In this document: in pieces, positions 57,533 through 64,000 of the stretch
How positions within the stretch are numbered: the stretch's first letter is position 1
How the letters are laid out: every line of letters begins with the position of its first letter
Assembly (NCBI RefSeq): GCF_907163265.1
Contig: NZ_CAJQUM010000001.1
Span: forward strand, 1,674,001 to 1,738,000
Reading direction: 5' to 3'
Source of the DNA: Georgfuchsia toluolica
GTDB taxonomy: Bacteria; Pseudomonadota; Gammaproteobacteria; Burkholderiales; Rhodocyclaceae
DNA: 64,000 nucleotides
The notes under the pieces: model-generated
The model's database searches: none
Seen by the model: only the letters and a program-made list of their open reading frames with translations
Told to the model about the DNA's origin: nothing
Translations under genes and position numbers: made by a program

Positions 57533-58008
57533 AAATCCGAGAGGGGGTTTTCCGACAGTTTTTCGTCACGCACCCGTAGTTGGCCGGTAACTTCGGATAG
57601 CGATGCGTCAAGGTCCGTTAGTACGTCTTCGGACAATGCCGACAAAGCCTCGGGCAGAATTCCTTCCGCCGGACCGGGGGCGCGTTGAAGAATCTCTTTC
57701 GCAGTGGCAGACAGAACCAGGCCCACCCGGCGCAGGTCTTCTTTGCTGCGTTTTTTGAGGACCAGTCGACGCACAGCCAGTTTTTCGACCAGTTGACTAC
57801 ACGTGGACTGATGGATGAATAGCCTGTCGGCAAGTTCGGAAACGCCTGCGCCAGGAGTTTTCGCGATTTCCTGAAGCAGCCACAATTGCAAGCCGGATAT
57901 TCCACAGTTCTCCTCGACCCGCCTGAAATGCTGGCGAACCGATCCATAGATCAAGCGGAACTTCTTCAATACCCGCAAGGGTAGCTGTTGTTCCTTCCGT
58001 CTTGCCAA
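57529..58008 (-). CDS. MarR family transcriptional regulator
   Basis: A 159-residue winged-helix regulator: QHFRRVEENCGISGLQLWLL, EIAKTPGAGVSELADRLFIH, QSTCSQLVEKLAVRRLVLKK and the wing RSKEDLRRVGLVLSATAKEI. Starts at TTG 58008, favoured by GGAGA 6 nt upstream. It heads the OmpA/ClC/DUF3014 operon with a 4-nt overlap, so autoregulation of the operon is likely. Divergent from the Pal-like gene across an 84-bp gap. Confidence 0.85.
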   Translation of the reverse strand: MARRKEQQLPLRVLKKFRLIYGSVRQHFRRVEENCGISGLQLWLLQEIAKTPGAGVSELADRLFIHQSTCSQLVEKLAVRRLVLKKRSKEDLRRVGLVLSATAKEILQRAPGPAEGILPEALSALSEDVLTDLDASLSEVTGQLRVRDEKLSENPLSDL

Positions 58009-58092
58009 TGCCTATCTCCGCATGTTGCAGGTAAATAACCCATTACTTGCATTTTACATTGATACAATATACATTTACACCAATTCATTTCA

Positions 58093-58452
58093 TTGGGGTT
58101 GAATCGATGCATAAGAAAGTGGCTGCGGCTTGTGTTAACTATCTTCTTGGGGGCATGTTCGTCTGCGCCCATGAAAAAACCGATGCTGATGAAATCTGTG
58201 CCAAAAGGCCGGTACCGGCTTGAAGGCAATGCCGAGGAACGTGACAGTACCGAGTACAACCTGGCGCTGGGACAAAAGCGCGCCGAGATCGTCAGACGAG
58301 TGCTTGTCATCATGGGCATGCCGAATTCCGAGTTGGAAGTCGTCAGCTATGGCGAGGAAAAACCACGCGCGCCTGTCATGAAGAAAAATGCTGGGCCGAG
58401 AATCGTCCGTCGATTTTGCAAAAAAACAGTAGGCCACGGATATAGCGATTAA
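58093..58452 (+). CDS. Shortened Pal/OmpA-C-like lipoprotein
   Basis: A 119-residue protein with lipoprotein signal RLVLTIFLGACSS (Cys after LGA). Then comes only the second half of a Pal-like domain: YRLEGNAEERDSTEYNLALG, QKRAEIVRRVLVIMGMPNSE and LEVVSYGEEKPRAPV, ending GPRIVRRFCKK. Normal Pal (about 165-175 residues) has an extra strand-helix before this (the FDFDS region), which is missing. The start is TTG 58093 or nearby; ATG 58106 is in another frame. An internally deleted or minimal Pal paralogue. Confidence 0.6.
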   Translation: MGLNRCIRKWLRLVLTIFLGACSSAPMKKPMLMKSVPKGRYRLEGNAEERDSTEYNLALGQKRAEIVRRVLVIMGMPNSELEVVSYGEEKPRAPVMKKNAGPRIVRRFCKKTVGHGYSD

Positions 58453-58475
58453 TTGTTATTCCCTCGTAGCACATT

Positions 58476-58501
58476 CGAGGGGCTAGGACCCCTCGTTTTT
58501 T
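58476..58501 (+). terminator. Rho-independent terminator
   Basis: A perfect 7-bp stem CGAGGGG/CCCCTCG with a 6-nt loop, followed by T6-7, 23 nt after the Pal-like stop. Confidence 0.9.
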
Positions 58502-58680
58502 AAGTATTCCAACCGTTATCCGACATACGGTCCTGAGTCATTGACATCGAGTCGATGACGCCACAAGCGATCCGTCGCCCGCTTTGGCAAACGACTTCAA
58601 TTCCGGCGCTCAACTTCAGCTATTACGCACTAGACGTACCATGGCTGAGGCGCGCATTTAATTGACGAAAGGAGAGCCAC

Positions 58681-60915
58681 ATGAGACTTTCGCTACGATT
58701 CATTATTCCACTTCTCATCGTACTGGCCGCTTTGGCTTATGCCGCGGTTCCGCTGGTGGACAGGATGACCATGCGCTGGTCGATTCGCGACCTGGACCTA
58801 CGTGCGGCGCTTGTCGCCAATACGATTCAGGACCAGATTCAGGACCAGTTGAGCACCGAGTCTTCAAAGAAGCTGCTGGCTCTATTTACCCGCATCGCCC
58901 AGGATGAACGCATTTTCGCGCTGGGATACTGCAAGTCCACATCGGCACCCATGCTCGCGACGCGCACCATGCCTGATGCGATCCACTGCGATGACCTTCG
59001 GAAATATCAATTATCCGGCGGAAATATCCTGCACGGTGAGAAGGGGGCATTGCATGTCGCGATAAACCCCGTGGCGACGGCAACAGATCCCGACGGTGAG
59101 CTCGTGCTGATTCACGATCTGAGTTTTGTTGAGCGGCGGGGCGAGGAAACCAAGCGCTATATTTTTTACTCCTTCACCGGGCTCGCACTGATCGTGTCCC
59201 TGATCACCGTCATCATCGCGCAATTGAGCTGGCGGGGATGGATGCAGGGCATTCGATCATTGATGCGTGGCGAAGGGCTGCTGCGCCAACCGGGAACGTC
59301 AATACAAATTCCGGAATTACGCCCTATTGCCCGCGATCTGCAAAGGCTGATTAAGGATCTGGAATCCGAACACCACGCGCGAGACGAGGCACAACTTAAC
59401 TGGACGCCGGACACCTTGCGCGCGATCCTCCATGGCGAATTACGCGGCGACGACGTCATCGTTGTCTCGAACCGGGAGCCTTACATTCATGCCAGAACGG
59501 GCGAGCACATCGAGGTACAACAACCCGCAAGCGGTCTCGTAACAGCCTTGGAGCCAATCATGCGCGCCTGCTCCGGTACATGGGTAGCCCACGGTGGCGG
59601 TTCTGCGGACAGGGAGGTCGTTGATCGTAAGGACCGGGTTGCGGTACCGCCGGATAATCCTTCCTACCAGATTCGGCGGATCTGGCTTACAGAGGAAGAA
59701 GAGAATGGCTACTACTACGGGTTTTCCAACGAAGGACTCTGGCCCTTGTGTCATATCGCTCATGTGCGCCCGACCTTTCGCTCAAGCGACTGGGCGTGCT
59801 ATGTCGCGGTAAATCAGAAATTTGCGGATGCGGTCATTGCCGAAGCCAAAACATCCGCCCCTATCGTCATGGTGCAGGACTATCACCTCGCGCTGGCGCC
59901 GCGCATGATTCGGGAGAAATTGCCGGATGCGACCGTAATCACCTTCTGGCACATTCCATGGCCGAATCCGGAGTCATTCGCAATTTGCCCCTGGCGCGAA
60001 GAGATCATTACAGGCCTGCTGGGGAGCAGCATTCTCGGTTTCCATACGCAGTTTCACTGTAACAACTTCGTCGATACGGTCGACCAGTTCATGGAAGCGC
60101 GGGTTGACCGCGAGACGCTCACGGTGACACTGGGCGGCAAGAACACGGCGGTTCGCCGCTATCCCATTTCCATCGACTGGCCGCCGAATCCGGCGTTAAT
60201 GGAAACCCCAGCCGAGATATGTCAAAGCGAACTGCGCAAAGCTACAGGCTTGCCAGAGGATCAGTTGATCGGTATTGGCGTGGATCGGCTCGACTATACC
60301 AAAGGCATCATTGAACGCTTCAACGCGATCGAGCGCCTGTTCGGCCTGAAACCCGAGTGGATAGGTCGCTTCACATTCATCCAGATTGCGGCCCCCACCC
60401 GATCCAGCATCCCCGAGTATCACGCCCATGAAGAACTGGTGCGACTTACGGCGGCACGCATCAACCAGCGCTTCGGGCGAAACGATGCCCCGGCGATCGT
60501 GCTCAAGGTGGAACACCACGGCCCACGGCAGGTCTACGAACACTACCGTGGAGCGGACCTGTGCTTTGTTAGCAGTTTGCACGATGGTATGAATCTGGTG
60601 GCGAAGGAATTTGTCGCCGCGCGCAATGACGAACAGGGCGTGCTTGTCCTCAGCCAGTTTACTGGGGCAGCAAGAGAGCTGCCGGAGGCATTGATCGTTA
60701 ATCCCTACAACACCGACCAATGCGCCGCTGCGATGCATGTTGCTCTGACCATGCCGAAAACCGAACAGCGTGATCGCATGCGCCTGATGCGCGGTCTGGT
60801 GTCGGAATTCAATGTTTATCGTTGGGCGGGCCGGATGTTGCTCGACGCGGCGACGATGCGTCGTCGTGGCCGGTTGCTGAAAAACGGGTCGAATAATGTC
60901 ATAACTGAAAAATAG
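58681..60915 (+). CDS. otsA: Membrane-anchored trehalose-6-phosphate synthase
   Basis: A 744-residue protein. Residues 1-260 are an extra module: two membrane helices (about 6-25 and 160-182) bracket a periplasmic domain, followed by a HAMP-like linker ([19 protein letters not shown] then [20 protein letters not shown]). Residues about 262-735 are a GT20 synthase: [98 protein letters not shown] and [20 protein letters not shown]. It makes trehalose-6-phosphate from UDP-glucose and glucose-6-phosphate. E. coli OtsA is about 475 residues. otsB follows after 11 nt. Confidence 0.9.
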   Translation: MRLSLRFIIPLLIVLAALAYAAVPLVDRMTMRWSIRDLDLRAALVANTIQDQIQDQLSTESSKKLLALFTRIAQDERIFALGYCKSTSAPMLATRTMPDAIHCDDLRKYQLSGGNILHGEKGALHVAINPVATATDPDGELVLIHDLSFVERRGEETKRYIFYSFTGLALIVSLITVIIAQLSWRGWMQGIRSLMRGEGLLRQPGTSIQIPELRPIARDLQRLIKDLESEHHARDEAQLNWTPDTLRAILHGELRGDDVIVVSNREPYIHARTGEHIEVQQPASGLVTALEPIMRACSGTWVAHGGGSADREVVDRKDRVAVPPDNPSYQIRRIWLTEEEENGYYYGFSNEGLWPLCHIAHVRPTFRSSDWACYVAVNQKFADAVIAEAKTSAPIVMVQDYHLALAPRMIREKLPDATVITFWHIPWPNPESFAICPWREEIITGLLGSSILGFHTQFHCNNFVDTVDQFMEARVDRETLTVTLGGKNTAVRRYPISIDWPPNPALMETPAEICQSELRKATGLPEDQLIGIGVDRLDYTKGIIERFNAIERLFGLKPEWIGRFTFIQIAAPTRSSIPEYHAHEELVRLTAARINQRFGRNDAPAIVLKVEHHGPRQVYEHYRGADLCFVSSLHDGMNLVAKEFVAARNDEQGVLVLSQFTGAARELPEALIVNPYNTDQCAAAMHVALTMPKTEQRDRMRLMRGLVSEFNVYRWAGRMLLDAATMRRRGRLLKNGSNNVITEK

Positions 60916-60926
60916 GATGTGCGCTG

Positions 60927-61676
60927 ATGTCAAAGCCCCTGCCGCGGCCTTCGCCCAATTGGGCATATTTTCTCGACGTCGATGGAACGCTGATCGAATT
61001 GGCGGAAACACCGACGGATATCGATGTGGATCAAGGTTTATTAGACTTGATCGGTGTGGTTCACCTGCGCAGTGGCGGAGCGTTGGCCCTGATCAGCGGA
61101 AGGTCGCTGGCCGATCTTGATCAACGTCTTGGCCAAACCGGCTTACCTATGGCGGGGCTGCATGGCCTGGAGCGGCGCGATCAATTTGGCCATTTGCATC
61201 GCCACGAAATATCGCCGAATCACATCAGAAGAATAGCCGATCACTTGGCCGCGTTGACGGAAAGGCACCCAGGCTTGATATTGGAAGACAAAGGACCAAC
61301 CTTGGCGATTCACTATCGGCGGGTTCCCCGGCTGGGATCCTATGTGGATCGTTTTCTCAGGCAAATGGTGGATCCCGAGCATGACGGGCTACAGCTGCAA
61401 CCAGGAAAAAAAGTCCTGGAAATAAAGCCGGCAGGCATTAATAAAGGTACCGCCATCGCCGAGTTCATGATTCATCCCCCTTTCATGGGCAGAATTCCCG
61501 TTTTTATCGGCGACGATTTGACGGATGAGCATGGGTTCGAAGTGGTCAATACCCTTGGTGGTTTTGCCGTCAAGGTGGGCAGGGGTCGCACCAGGGCAAA
61601 ATATCGATTGAAAGACGTCAATGCTGTTCGCACATGGCTCCGAAACCTGCCGTCACTGAAAGGAATCTCACTATGA
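60927..61676 (+). CDS. otsB: Trehalose-6-phosphate phosphatase
   Basis: A 249-residue HAD-superfamily phosphatase. Motif 1 WAYFLDVDGTLIELAETPTD (nucleophile and acid Asp), motif 2 ALISGRSLADLDQRLGQ, substrate strip MAGLHGLERRDQ and motif 4 PVFIGDDLTDEHGFEVVNTL. It dephosphorylates the product of the upstream synthase to trehalose. Starts at ATG 60927; its stop overlaps the next small gene (ATGA). A complete otsAB pair for osmoprotection. Confidence 0.94.
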   Translation: MSKPLPRPSPNWAYFLDVDGTLIELAETPTDIDVDQGLLDLIGVVHLRSGGALALISGRSLADLDQRLGQTGLPMAGLHGLERRDQFGHLHRHEISPNHIRRIADHLAALTERHPGLILEDKGPTLAIHYRRVPRLGSYVDRFLRQMVDPEHDGLQLQPGKKVLEIKPAGINKGTAIAEFMIHPPFMGRIPVFIGDDLTDEHGFEVVNTLGGFAVKVGRGRTRAKYRLKDVNAVRTWLRNLPSLKGISL

Positions 61677-61963
61677 AATCGCTTGATGACTTCGTTAATT
61701 CCGAACCGGGTTATAAGGGCAATATCGCAATTCGCGTTACCCGCCCGACGGGTAAGCATGGCGGACGCATGGAGATTGCGGATTTCGCCCCGCGATTCAA
61801 GACGCATGGCTCAGCCATACCCGTGGCAACACATGCCTTCCTTGATCGACGATCGACGCGATACGTCGCCGAGCAATGGGGCTACCACGCGCGGACCCGC
61901 AGCATGGTGGGACTCATCAACTCCGCCATCCGTCTTTCCATCCGCCGGGATCGAGCCTTCTGA
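61673..61963 (+). CDS. Small protein co-translated with otsB
   Basis: 96 residues from ATG 61673, overlapping the otsB stop by 4 nt. Sequence MKSLDDFVNSEPGYKGNIAI then RVTRPTGKHGGRMEIADFAP, ending in a basic Arg/Ser-rich helix INSAIRLSIRRDRAF. No membrane segment; no family recognised. The position between trehalose synthesis and an MscS channel suggests a part in the osmotic response, but that is inference. Confidence 0.6.
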   Translation: MKSLDDFVNSEPGYKGNIAIRVTRPTGKHGGRMEIADFAPRFKTHGSAIPVATHAFLDRRSTRYVAEQWGYHARTRSMVGLINSAIRLSIRRDRAF

Positions 61964-61965
61964 TC

Positions 61966-62829
61966 ATGCAAAAACATATCGATTCCATCCTCGCCCTTGC
62001 CATGGGGCACACCGACACGATAGCGCGCGTCGCCGTGATACTGATTCTGACCTCCATCCTGCTGAAGCTGACGCAGCGCATCATCCCGCGCCTGCGTGAC
62101 TACATCGCCGCGCAACAAAGCAGCAGGGAAGACAGCCAACGAATCCTCACTCTGTCGCGTGTATTGCGTTACTCGGTCAATGTCGCAATCGTCGCCGTTG
62201 CAGCCATTCTGGTGCTCGGCGAGTTCGGCATCTCGGTCGCACCCATTCTCGGCGCCGCCGGCGTGATCGGCCTGGCCATCGGCTTCGGTGCGCAAAGCCT
62301 GGTGAAGGACTATTTCACCGGCTTTTTCCTGTTGCTGGAAAATCAGATTCGCCACGGCGATGTCGTCGAGGCCGGCGGCAAGGCCGGGTTGGTTGAAGAA
62401 CTCACGCTGCGCTACCTGAAGTTGCGTGATTATTCCGGCAACGTGCATTACATCCCCAACGGCACAATCTCTGTCGTCACCAACATGAGCCTCGGCTACG
62501 CCTACGCCGTGATCGATGCCAGCATTTCCTACGACACCGACATCGATCACGCCATCGCCGCCATGCGCGAAGTCGGCGAGGACATGCGGCACGGCTCCGA
62601 CCTACGCGACAAGATACTTGATGCGCTGGAGATCGCCGGAGTCGACGATTGGGCCGATTCATCGATTGTCATCCGCTGCCGCTTCAAGGTGGTGCCGCTG
62701 GAACAGTGGAATGTCCGCCGCGAATTCCTGAAGCGGCTGAAGGAAGCCTTCGATCGCGCCAACATAGAAATCCCCTTTCCCCATCTTAAAATCATTACGG
62801 CCGCAATCGACAGCGGGACCAACAAATAA
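61966..62829 (+). CDS. mscS: MscS-family mechanosensitive channel
   Basis: A 287-residue channel with three membrane helices: an N-terminal helix around IARVAVILILTSILLKL, YSVNVAIVAVAAILVLGEFG, and the pore helix VAPILGAAGVIGLAIGFGAQ with SLVKDYFTGFFLLLENQIRH. The cytoplasmic vestibule begins GDVVEAGGKAGLVEELTLRY and HYIPNGTISVVTNMS. It opens on hypo-osmotic shock to release solutes such as trehalose. Starts at ATG 61966, 2 nt after the small gene. Confidence 0.93.
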   Translation: MQKHIDSILALAMGHTDTIARVAVILILTSILLKLTQRIIPRLRDYIAAQQSSREDSQRILTLSRVLRYSVNVAIVAVAAILVLGEFGISVAPILGAAGVIGLAIGFGAQSLVKDYFTGFFLLLENQIRHGDVVEAGGKAGLVEELTLRYLKLRDYSGNVHYIPNGTISVVTNMSLGYAYAVIDASISYDTDIDHAIAAMREVGEDMRHGSDLRDKILDALEIAGVDDWADSSIVIRCRFKVVPLEQWNVRREFLKRLKEAFDRANIEIPFPHLKIITAAIDSGTNK

Positions 62830-63110
62830 TGCCGTTGCACTACTCGCGAAATGCTCACGGTGATCGGTGATTTCATGTCTGGGTTACGAATGCCGGCATG
62901 GGCCGAAACCAACGTATTCGCGGGATTTCCTGTCTTGGCTGCTGCGATGGAAGCGGGGCTACCCCAGCAGCTAAATCATCTGGTCGATGGATGGCGCCGG
63001 TTCTTCGGCACTGGCGATGCCGGCGATAAACGCCGAAAGACAACAAGCAAAAATATTCCCTGGAAGATTTGCATGCGGGTTTCGGGTAACTACAGGTCAA
63101 GAAACCATGC
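62830..63110. other. Intergenic region, no gene supported
   Basis: 281 bp after mscS. Two overlapping frames on opposite strands exist (62851-63186 and 62873-63280) but neither has a ribosome site or a protein-like profile, and both run into the real gene on the minus strand. Confidence 0.4.
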
Positions 63111-63506
63111 TCAATTCTGCTTGGTGCGTGACCCATCAGCCGATTCGTTCCCAAGACCGATGATGAGTTGTTTGAGGCCGACGTAAGGAGGTTTTTCCGC
63201 AGTGGCTTCAGGGGACAAATGAGTCTCCAATTCTGTAATTCTGTCTCGTAGACTCGCTGCGGTTTTTTCCATCTCATCAATACGGCGTTTCTGCCGCGCC
63301 AGCAGCCATTGCCGTTTCAGGGTTGCCGGTGTCGTCAGCAACGCGACGACGATGGCGCCGAAGGCGACTCCCAGCGGCAATACCACTGCAAGAGAGCTGT
63401 CGAAACGCCAGAGCAGAAATTTGATCGTCACCGGTACGTTGTTCTGGATGGCGAAGAAGGCGCCGACCAGGGCGACGAGGATGGTTGCGATGATTGTCAG
63501 TTGCAT
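63111..63506 (-). CDS. lapA: LapA domain (DUF1049) membrane protein
   Basis: A 131-residue inner-membrane protein. Two helices, TIIATILVALVGAFFAIQNN and AVVLPLGVAFGAIVVALLTT, flank the conserved VPVTIKFLLWRFDSSLA loop. The C-terminal cytoplasmic part RRIDEMEKTAASLRDRITEL is a coiled coil. LapA proteins regulate lipopolysaccharide assembly with LapB in enterobacteria; lapB is not adjacent here, so the assignment is to the domain family only. It lies between the MscS gene and an insertion sequence. Confidence 0.8.
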   Translation of the reverse strand: MQLTIIATILVALVGAFFAIQNNVPVTIKFLLWRFDSSLAVVLPLGVAFGAIVVALLTTPATLKRQWLLARQKRRIDEMEKTAASLRDRITELETHLSPEATAEKPPYVGLKQLIIGLGNESADGSRTKQN

Positions 63507-63571
63507 GGAATTCTCCTCAAAGTCAAACTGAATTTTGCTTTGTGCTTATATACATATTCACTGCTGCCTGG

Positions 63572-64000
63572 TTAAAACGCGAAAAGATTAAATTGGTTGT
63601 TGATGGTACTGCTGTTGAAATTGAAGTCGCCGCCCGGAAAGGCTTGCTGCAAGGGCATCTTCTCGAAAAGAGTGACCGACAATATCTGTAGCAAAGTGTA
63701 GAGAGAGGCATCCAGTTTCAACCGTTTTTTGACAATGGCAACGAGGACATAGACCGACACCGTGACCCAGATTTGCGTCTTGACCGCATTCTCTGACGTA
63801 CCGAAGAAACGCTTGATCCGAAGATGCTGCTTGATCCACTTGAAGAATAGTTCCACTTGCCAGCGGTTCTTGTAGGGGGCGCAGACGGTGGCGCTCGGTA
63901 ATGTCATTTGGTTGGTGAGGAAGACGAGCGTCTTGCCGGTCTCGGGATCCTTGAATCGAACACGACGCAGATGCGCGGGGTAGTCCTGCTTCGTGTAGAA
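63572..64000 (-). CDS. IS4-family transposase, C-terminal part (5' end beyond window)
   Basis: About 142 codons to the stop at 63572. It contains the IS4 Y-(2)-R-(3)-E-(6)-K signature, YKNRWQVELFFKWIKQ, holding the catalytic glutamate, then IKRFFGTSENAVKTQIWVTV and the C-terminal leucine-rich tail KLDASLYTLLQILSVTLFEK. No stops or frameshifts in the visible part, so the element may be intact and active. The terminal inverted repeat should be near 63530-63560 but I cannot define it without the other end. Confidence 0.88.
   Translation of the reverse strand, partial: FYTKQDYPAHLRRVRFKDPETGKTLVFLTNQMTLPSATVCAPYKNRWQVELFFKWIKQHLRIKRFFGTSENAVKTQIWVTVSVYVLVAIVKKRLKLDASLYTLLQILSVTLFEKMPLQQAFPGGDFNFNSSTINNQFNLFAF

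Noticed and set aside
58106-58222. ATG-started 38-codon frame at the Pal-like gene
   Set aside because: It ends early and lacks the lipobox and Pal motifs, which are in the frame beginning at 58093.
62851-63186. Plus-strand 111-codon frame after mscS
   Set aside because: It overlaps the lapA gene on the other strand, has no ribosome site and lacks protein-like patterning.
62873-63280. Minus-strand 135-codon frame
   Set aside because: It overlaps lapA in another frame of the same strand; no coding character.

Overview
The window looks like chromosome of a denitrifying betaproteobacterium of the Rhodocyclales/Sterolibacterium type. This is inferred from the gene families and codon habit (GC-rich, queA-tgt-yajC-secD-secF order, CIRCE-groESL), not from a database search. 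The left 20 kb is acyl-CoA catabolism, mostly on the minus strand: a partial phosphotransferase, a histidine-phosphatase-like protein, an SCP-x-type thiolase, an AMP-forming acyl-CoA synthetase, a saccharopine-dehydrogenase-like reductase, an acyl-CoA dehydrogenase, NorE/NorF-like oxidase accessory subunits, a second thiolase and a FadB-type multifunctional enzyme.

Upstream of these lies the most striking locus (12.2-18.8 kb): an ATP-dependent reductase operon of the class I benzoyl-CoA reductase / 2-hydroxyacyl-CoA dehydratase superfamily. One protein fuses a BcrA-type ATPase to a BcrC-type Fe-S domain. It is flanked by a separate BcrD-type ATPase and a BcrB-type subunit, a divergent AraC-family regulator and a 2[4Fe-4S] ferredoxin. 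A near-identical 13-bp motif sits in front of both the regulator and the ferredoxin. At 19-22 kb follow a YeiH-like transporter, a scrap heap of gene remnants (IS110, thiolase and beta-keto acid cleavage enzyme fragments) and a SpoIIAA-like protein.

From 22.4 to 26.5 kb is core genome: tRNA-fMet, HU, CIRCE-controlled groES-groEL, tRNA-Phe with a disrupted partial copy, and a MESH1-like HD hydrolase. From 26.7 to 47.5 kb an island of about 20.8 kb occupies tRNA-Leu(CAA). The displaced 3' end of the tRNA is at 26680 and the intact gene at 47466-47552. A third, shorter copy of the attachment core at 33989 splits it into two tandem elements. Element 1 (about 7.3 kb) carries a Panacea-type toxin-antitoxin pair, two XRE regulators, a GpA-like HUH replication protein, a serine recombinase, a DUF4224 protein and a tyrosine integrase. 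Element 2 (about 13.5 kb) carries a FlgO-like lipoprotein pair, an XRE/IHF-like/DUF4062 module, a CoiA-like nuclease protein, a tightly overlapping RarA-C-like/tyrosine recombinase/RadC operon, a Rep_trans-like initiator, an AlpA-like regulator, a P4-type integrase and two strongly structured DNA elements.

From 47.6 kb the core genome resumes: queA-tgt-yajC-secD-secF, a DmeF-type metal exporter, a MarR/OmpA-like/ClC/DUF3014 operon on the minus strand, a shortened Pal-like lipoprotein, and an osmotic-stress set (membrane-anchored OtsA, OtsB, a small protein and an MscS channel). LapA and the C-terminal part of an IS4 transposase end the window. All functional calls come from reading the sequence; no searches were run.
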